Positions 8,440 through 12,859 of a stretch of 12,859 nucleotides of DNA are shown piece by piece. Within the stretch, counting starts at the first letter, position 1; every line of letters begins with the position of its first letter. A program made the translations under genes and the position numbers. Source of the DNA: Euperipatoides rowelli (lineage: Eukaryota > Onychophora > Udeonychophora > Euonychophora > Peripatopsidae). Location of the stretch: the NCBI GenBank assembly GCA_003024985.2, contig PXIH01S0014703.1; one strand, given 5' to 3'. The notes below the pieces were generated by a model, which was given only the letters and a program-made list of their open reading frames with translations, was not told the DNA's origin and did no database searches.

Positions 8440-9130
8440 TTAAATTATCAGGTCTTCATACATTGTCATGTCTTCTCTATAGTTCCAATATTTATGCAGT
8501 GGTCTAGGTAATTCTTTTATGTTACCCGGCCATCCAACTAGTATTATTTGTTTCAAATCCTGAAGTTCCTTGTCTTGTTGCACATCCCCATGAATCTTGA
8601 AAATTGAGCAATGGAATAGGCAAATCCAGGACCACCTCAAAACATTCAACTTCATCATTGGCTCTTCTATATGGTCCACTATACAGTGATGACTCAGTGC
8701 ATCTGGAATCAGATTAGCTGTACATTTATTGTACACAATATTTGATGAGTATTGCAGCACATCGAATAATATTCACTGCAATCTAGGTGGTGCTGAAACC
8801 AGTGGCTTCATTGCAATGCCTTCAATGTTTATGGTCCATCTCTATTGTTACATCCATTGTGAATGCTTCTTTCTCAATCTGTGATAACATTGTTGGGTGG
8901 GGCTAAGTGCTATTGTGGAATATGCCACAGTTCTACCTTCCTGCAACAGAACTGCACCCATTGCATGTGAACTAGCATCCACTGAGCCCTCTAAAGGCTT
9001 ATTGACATAGAATGCCATTCAGGGGTATTTTGCTGTGCTGTTTTAAGCTGTTGAAAGGCTCTTTCTTGATCTATGGACCATTCCCATAAGACAGTTTTCT
9101 GCAGCAATCTGTGTAATGGCTCAGAAATTG
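8440..9130 (-). pseudogene. Gypsy RNase H and linker to integrase, disrupted
   Basis: RNase H removes the RNA strand during reverse transcription. From about 9130 downward the minus strand reads WSIDQERAFQQLK, the entry to the domain. VDASSHAMGAVLLQEG follows, with the first catalytic aspartate at 8979-8977. IEKEAFTMD (near 8875-8850) supplies the conserved glutamate and TIEMDHK the 'SDHkPL' block, with serine changed to methionine. KPLVSAPPRLQ follows, and after a frame change LQYSSNIVYN and LIPDALS (8760-8440 frame), equivalent to 'a.DaLSR'. The same frame continues with a linker (QDLKQIILVGWP, YWNYREDMTMYEDLII) that in Mag-like pol leads into the integrase zinc finger. At least three frame changes separate these blocks. 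Confidence 0.82.
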
Positions 9131-9179
9131 CAGAATAAGTACAATAAATTTTGACACATAAATTATCATGCTATAAAGT

Positions 9180-9830
9180 GCTATAATTCAGCTATTTTAG
9201 TTGGTGTTTGTAATAGTCCAATGGATATGACTATCACTGTCTATTTCAATTCCATCAGTGGGTAAATTGTGCCCTAAAAATTTAATTTGTGTCTTTTCAA
9301 ACTGACACTTTCCTTTATTTTGACGTAACCCATAAGTCGCTGGAGTACTTTAGTAGCCAATATCCTTAACTAAGGAGTTGGCCCATAATAAAATATCATC
9401 CATTGAACTCTGTGTATTTTCACAATCAATTAAAATATTCCATCACCTGCTGAAAAATTTACGGAGTTGAGGATAATCCGAAGGGTACCCTTTAAAAGGA
9501 GTACCTACCCCAGGGCATATTAATTGTCAAGTAGTCTGATGTGTGCTTTGTAACTCTTAGCTGCCCAAATCTTTTTTTAGCATCCGAGTGTGTGAAATAT
9601 TTAGTTGATCTTATATGAGCAGCGACATCCTCAACTGTTTTCAGCTTTATTAATATCAGTAGGATCCAAGCACAATCGAATAGCATCACCATTTTTAACA
9701 ATTACTAAAGGGCTTACGCTGGTTTAGAGTGTGTCACTGGTGCCAATATTTTCATTTTTACAATATTATCTATCTCTTTTTTCACTTGGTCACAAATAGC
9801 ATAGGGTATCCGCCTGGGGTGGAGTATATT
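9180..9830 (-). pseudogene. Gypsy reverse transcriptase domain, disrupted
   Basis: The minus strand opens with RRIPYAICDQVKKEID near 9815, then KILAPVTHSKPA, the fingers of a Ty3-type RT. After a frame change comes the 9701-9492 frame. It contains KTVEDVAAHIRSTKYFTHSDAKKRFGQL, whose aspartate (9584-9582) is the first catalytic residue, and MPWGRYSF. Further on SMDDILLWAN (9406-9377) carries the catalytic D-D pair, which is intact. A later FLGHNLPTDGIEID block (about 9285-9240) starts the thumb. A short piece between LDPTDINKA and KTVEDVA seems to be missing compared with relatives. The protein is interrupted by stops and frameshifts, so no active enzyme is expected even though all three aspartates are readable. 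Confidence 0.85.
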
Positions 9831-10260
9831 ATAAAATTTGCATCAGCCCTTAGTTCAATATCATACAAAAAGTTCTTTATGCATCCTATACCTTGAAAGA
9901 GTTGCTCTGGAACTTCATACTAACTTCCTGGATTGTGATCAACTTCCCAGGTTCCATTGTATTAGCCCTAATTTGACACATGTAGCCTACAATACACAAT
10001 TGAAATTACCTTGCACCACTATCAATTTCAGTTTTACTTGGTTTTCTTGTATTTTACAGTTCGCTGTGATCTCACCCAACACTGGTGTATATCCATTATT
10101 AAAAGATTTGTCACTTCACTGATGATTTGACTAGGTACAAGCTTGAAGTTAGCTCTAACTCCCCCTTCAAAACCAACTTTAGTATACCAGGCATTTCTAA
10201 TATTTTTATATTTTTAGTTAAATTTACTAACTCACCTACAGTATATGTAGTGTTTCAGAA
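9831..10260 (-). pseudogene. Gypsy protease remnant without visible DTG
   Basis: This is the position of the aspartic protease between the gag zinc knuckle and RT. The minus strand gives FEGGVRANFKLVPSQIISEV near 10165-10110. In relatives a flap-like strand and 'F.lDTGA..nv.p' would stand here; FKL passes straight into VPSQI, as if about seven codons including the DTG had been deleted. Further along, YTPVLGEITANCKIQENQVKLKL fits the C-terminal part of the domain. No D-T-G or D-S-G is visible in any frame I checked at this spot. Identification is mainly by position and these two short similarities, so it is weaker than for the other domains. Confidence 0.5.
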
Positions 10261-10338
10261 GAATAAGTCACATCATTATCTTCTTCTTGCACTTCATGTA
10301 TTTTTTTTTAAACGTTTTTCTTTGCACTTTTTTTTCTG

Positions 10339-10380
10339 ACACTGTCGTGAATAATGTCCCTTTAGCCTACTGAAATTACA
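10339..10380 (-). other. Gag zinc knuckle, second Cys lost
   Basis: Fourteen codons read CNFSRLKGHYSRQC. The expected pattern is C-x2-C-x4-H-x4-C; the fourth residue is serine (AGT) instead of cysteine, with the other three ligands kept. It closes the gag region just before the protease remnant. Confidence 0.7.
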
Positions 10381-11133
10381 AGTGACATTAAAAGTTGGAC
10401 AAGATCTCAGCTCGTCTACTAATCCAAATCACCAGCACTGACATGTAGACATATTTTTACTAGCAGACAGCATTGATTTTGACATGGATGGTGCCACTAC
10501 AGGCCTCTATTTTTTTGCTTTGCACCATTCAATTTATGTAAAGAAAGCACCTCATTCGTCTCTTTTGCTTCGATTTTATCATTCATTTCTTTAAATTGGC
10601 TATTTGCCTGTTCTGTTGCCCTGCATATATCCACAGTTTTATTTAAAGTCAATTCACATTCAGCTAGTAACAGCTCTCTTACTTTGCCAGAGCGCACCCC
10701 ATGCACAATTTGATCCACGTAATAAACATTCTTGTATTGCACCAAATGCAAAGTCATTGACCTTAGTTTTTAAATTAGTCAAAAGCTCATCAAAAGTTTC
10801 ATTTTCTTTCTGAACACAGCCAAAAAATAAATATCGAACATAAATTTCATTTGATTTGGGGGCAAAGTATTCATCAAACTTATGTTTGATTAGGTAATTC
10901 TAAGTCAGTTTCTTTGTCATCAGTTAAATTAAAAATATTAAAAATTACCATTGCTGCTGGTCATATGGCCCGACATAAACGTTACAGCCTGCACATTGTG
11001 TGTCTTTGTTGATAATTGTGTGGCAATGGCATGAAAAGTCTGTTTCCATAACTTCCACTTATTTGCCATCCCCTCCGTTGAGAAACTTCTAGCTCGCATG
11101 CAACTATGCATTTGAAATTTTGTTTCCTGGCAT
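10339..11133 (-). pseudogene. Gypsy gag with zinc knuckle, disrupted
   Basis: Gag forms the particle shell. The first ATG after the right LTR is at 11133-11131. A shifted frame then reads FSTEGMANKWKLWKQTFHAIA, the usual opening of Mag-like gag. Later pieces are KHKFDEYFAPKSNEIYVRY (about 10895-10835) and NETFDELLTNLKTKVNDFAFG. After another frame change the 10757-10497 frame gives VDQIVHGVRSGKVRELLLAE and LTLNKTVDICRATEQA. Finally CNFSRLKGHYSRQC at 10380-10339 is the zinc knuckle, with the second cysteine replaced by serine. The order agrees with gag of this group throughout. At least four frame breaks or stops are present. Confidence 0.82.
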
Positions 11134-11194
11134 TTTCGCTAATATTTATCCAACTACTAAGAGAAAATAATTTACTTTATTTCTCCTGAAACCT

Positions 11195-11494
11195 TGTGAT
11201 GATTATCTAACTGATAATTCATTAAAACTAGATTTATGCTAATAAAAGAGTAGCAAGTATTGAGAGTGAATAAGACAGTCTCTGCTTGCAGGTAAAACTG
11301 GAAACTAGTAATTTTAGAATAGTCATCCTGCAGCAAACTACTAACTACCATTAAGACTTAAAATTACATAAACATTAATATGACGTACATTAGATTGAAA
11401 TAAGTGTAACTCTTCTGTGCTCAGATATGAGTCTACCAGCATTAAGCTCGACCTTCCTTAAGTGATAGCTGCCATATCGATGCTTCCAGTTACA
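11195..11494 (-). repeat. 5' LTR (right copy), outer end uncertain
   Basis: The inner end (TGTGATGATTATCTAACTG on the plus strand, from 11195) matches the left LTR. On the minus strand the copy would end ...CATCACA before a gag leader. For the outer end two TG starts are plausible: one at 11368 (174-base LTR) and one at 11494, where the minus strand reads TGTAACTGGAAGC and the LTR would be 300 bases. The longer version includes a GC-richer stretch (about 11410-11490) that looks like LTR promoter DNA, so I prefer it. No target-site duplication matches the left flank at either choice. Confidence 0.5.
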
Positions 11495-11602
11495 TATAAT
11501 ATATTTTGTTCCAGGTGTTCCTTGGTGATTTTTTTTTTTAAGATTATTTTAATTTATAAACAATATTTAGCTAGTTAGAATGCTTATTTTTTTTTTCCAA
11601 GT

Positions 11603-11720
11603 GAGTATTGGGTGGTTGTAACAGGAACGGGATTCGTGATGGTGCTCTAGGCACCATTTATCTCTGTTGGAAGTGACCTCTGCCTTGAAGTGACTTTGCA
11701 ATCAGATATTACAAAAGCTG
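11603..11720 (+). other. Exon-like GC-richer stretch with one in-frame stop
   Basis: After a pyrimidine tract and a CCAAG (11597-11601) the plus strand reads EYWVVVTGTGFVMVL, a TAG at 11648-11650, then APFISVGSDLCLEV and TLQSDITKAG, up to a GTAACA that could be a weak donor near 11721. Base composition differs clearly from the AT-rich flanks. It could be a decayed host exon, a piece of another mobile element or regulatory DNA; the minus strand also has a fairly open frame (with LPTEINGA and NPVPVTTTQYSL). I do not recognise a family in either. Confidence 0.25.
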
Positions 11721-12774
11721 GTAACATTTAGGGTTATCCATTTTTCTTTTATTTACAGAGGATAATAGAAATATGATTGGCATGGTCGAATCATTATGGC
11801 TATTACTTATTGGTGTAAATTTATTGAGGCATACCATATAATTATTTATACACTGACACCCAGTGGCAGATTAAGTAAATCATCTCTACATATTAGTAAA
11901 TATTCTTTTTAATTGCATTTTATTTTTTACTTAACATATTTATTGTCAGGACATGGTTGGAGTTCAAACCCACATATATCAAAATATACCTGTAGTTAAA
12001 AAGTCAAAATAATCAGGGGAGGTTCTTTGAAAAGCAATCTTGCTAACCTTCCCCTAAAATATTTGAATCCCTCCAGTATTATGTAAGCCTACAATCTTCT
12101 CTGTTTAAAAGCTTTACATTTAAGTAAACAAATAAATGCTAAAATATTAATTGGCTCTTGCAGTTTTTCAGTTTAAAAATAGATCAAATCAAATCTTTAA
12201 ATAGCCTTGATTTAAAATTAATCATAAAATGTACAGGTTTCTGTTTGAAATGAATAAATAAATTAGTATGAATCAGCCTGCAGTATTCAGGTAGAATGGC
12301 AAAAATTGTAGTTATTTTTTTTTTTTAAGGGGCTCACACCCAACAAATATAATTTATTAAACATTATAATCATTACATACTGTATATCAATTATAAAAGA
12401 TGATTTATGAGATAATCAATAAAATGAAATAAATTTAATTAATAAAACGGAAAGAAAAAAATGATTGTTCGAAGACAAAGTGAATAAGCTTGTCACCACA
12501 GCGTCCCCCACCCCCTCAAAAATACTATAGAATAAATGTCATAATTATTACAATAAATGTAATTTTCTAAAACCCAATAAAACAACGGGAAACAATAAAT
12601 GTAATAAAAACATAATAATGAATAATTTTTAAACTAAGATAAAATTAAAATAATAAGTTTCAAACAGTCCAACGTGATTTTGTATTTCATATCAGAATGC
12701 TCTTTAAACAAACTCTAAAATAAAAGACTCTATTGGTTTGTCCAAATCTAGAAAACAAAGACATAATAGTAGTG
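11721..12774. other. AT-rich intergenic DNA, no gene seen
   Basis: About 1 kb of AT-rich DNA without a convincing frame on either strand. It includes a C-rich patch (GTCCCCCACCCCCTC at 12503-12517) and a duplicated 14-mer near 12550-12605, listed separately. Nothing else stood out. Confidence 0.5.
12531..12605 (+). repeat. Short direct repeats of an AATAAATGT-based word
   Basis: The 14-mer ACAATAAATGTAAT occurs at 12550-12563 and again at 12592-12605, 42 bases apart. A shorter relative, AATAAATGTCAT, lies at 12531-12542. The DNA is AT-rich, so the short shared core could be chance, but an exact 14-base pair this close is more likely a local duplication. Confidence 0.5.
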
Positions 12775-12848
12775 CCCTTCGGGGCTAGCCTCGTGGCGAA
12801 GCACGAGTTATTGTAATCCGCCGACCCGAGTTCGAGTCTGGCGGAGGG
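12775..12848 (+). ncRNA. tRNA-like sequence, probable SINE head or decayed tRNA
   Basis: This is the most GC-rich part of the window's right edge. TGGCGAAGCACG (12794-12805) resembles a Pol III A box, and GTTCGAGTC (12830-12838) a B box, 24 bases apart. CCCTTCG (12775-12781) can pair with CGGAGGG (12842-12848) as a seven-base acceptor-like stem with one G-U. CTCGTGGCGAAGCACGAG (12790-12807) forms a perfect hairpin like a D arm. A T-arm-like hairpin with GTTCGAG as its loop and four of five stem pairs ends directly before the 3' acceptor strand. There is no anticodon arm, and eight bases instead of two separate the acceptor from the D arm, so it is not a working tRNA. A tRNA-derived SINE head running past the window end is the likeliest reading. 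Confidence 0.45.
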
Positions 12849-12859
12849 TTAAAATATAT

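Larger units (their letters stand above)
7224..11494 (-). mobile_element. Degenerate Ty3/gypsy LTR retrotransposon, Mag-like
   Basis: On the minus strand the order is 5' LTR (right side), gag with a zinc knuckle, protease remnant, reverse transcriptase, RNase H, integrase, a C-terminal chromatin/DNA-binding-like module, polypurine tract and 3' LTR (left side). The order RT, RNase H, integrase is that of the Ty3/gypsy superfamily (Copia elements have integrase first). Phrases such as TVEDVAAHI in RT, VRELLLAE and DICRATEQA in gag and NWRNAPP in integrase are characteristic of the Mag-like group found across animals. There is no env-like frame after integrase. All coding parts are frameshifted and several catalytic residues are gone, so the copy is inactive. 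The right limit is uncertain (11368 or 11494, see the LTR entry); no target-site duplication was found at the positions compared. Confidence 0.85.

Noticed and set aside
9838-10339. Plus-strand frames of 94 and 70 codons
   Set aside because: They are antisense to the gypsy protease/RT region; the hydrophobic content comes from translating AT-rich antisense DNA.
7224-11494. Endogenous retrovirus with an env gene
   Set aside because: No frame after integrase resembles an envelope protein; pol is followed directly by the polypurine tract and LTR.
1-12859. CRISPR array, bacterial operon or prophage
   Set aside because: There are no regularly spaced repeats, no ribosome binding sites or dense gene clusters, and the retroelements and introns point to an animal genome.

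Overview
The window looks like non-coding and repeat-derived DNA from an animal (metazoan) genome. It is very AT-rich, has many A/T homopolymers and two unresolved bases (positions 6903 and 7716), and carries degenerate retrotransposons plus what appears to be the last part of an intron-split gene. There are no bacterial-style operons or ribosome binding sites. The two element types (a Tx1/L1-like LINE and a Mag-like Ty3/gypsy element) occur in many animals, so no species or phylum is assigned.

Layout from left to right. (1) 112-961, plus strand: the 3' end of a probable host gene. It has an internal exon (112-207), a 646-base GT...AG intron and a terminal exon (854-929) whose reading phase fits exactly, followed by two AATAAA signals and a T-rich tract. 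The protein family is not recognised. (2) About 1355-5914, minus strand: a heavily mutated non-LTR retrotransposon. In transcript order it shows ORF1 with a zinc knuckle, then ORF2 with an apurinic endonuclease-like domain, a reverse transcriptase and a C-terminal Cys-rich end, all broken by stops and frameshifts. (3) About 5930-7223: AT-rich spacer with one 73-codon stop-free minus frame and no recognised gene. (4) 7224 to about 11494, minus strand: a degenerate Ty3/gypsy-type LTR retrotransposon of the Mag-like group. In transcript order it has the 5' LTR (right side), gag with a zinc knuckle, a protease remnant, reverse transcriptase, RNase H, integrase with a C-terminal module, a polypurine tract and a shortened 3' LTR (left side). 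(5) 11495-12774: AT-rich DNA with one exon-like, GC-richer stretch at 11603-11720. (6) 12775-12848: a tRNA-like structure with Pol III A- and B-box-like motifs at the right edge, probably the head of a SINE or a decayed tRNA gene.

Both retrotransposons run opposite to the host gene and neither can be autonomous: the LINE has lost the second catalytic aspartate of its reverse transcriptase, and the LTR element has lost the integrase glutamate and has no visible protease DTG. I found no convincing undescribed system. The most informative items are the phase-matched exon pair, the tRNA-like edge feature, the exon-like stretch near 11.6 kb and the asymmetric LTRs.
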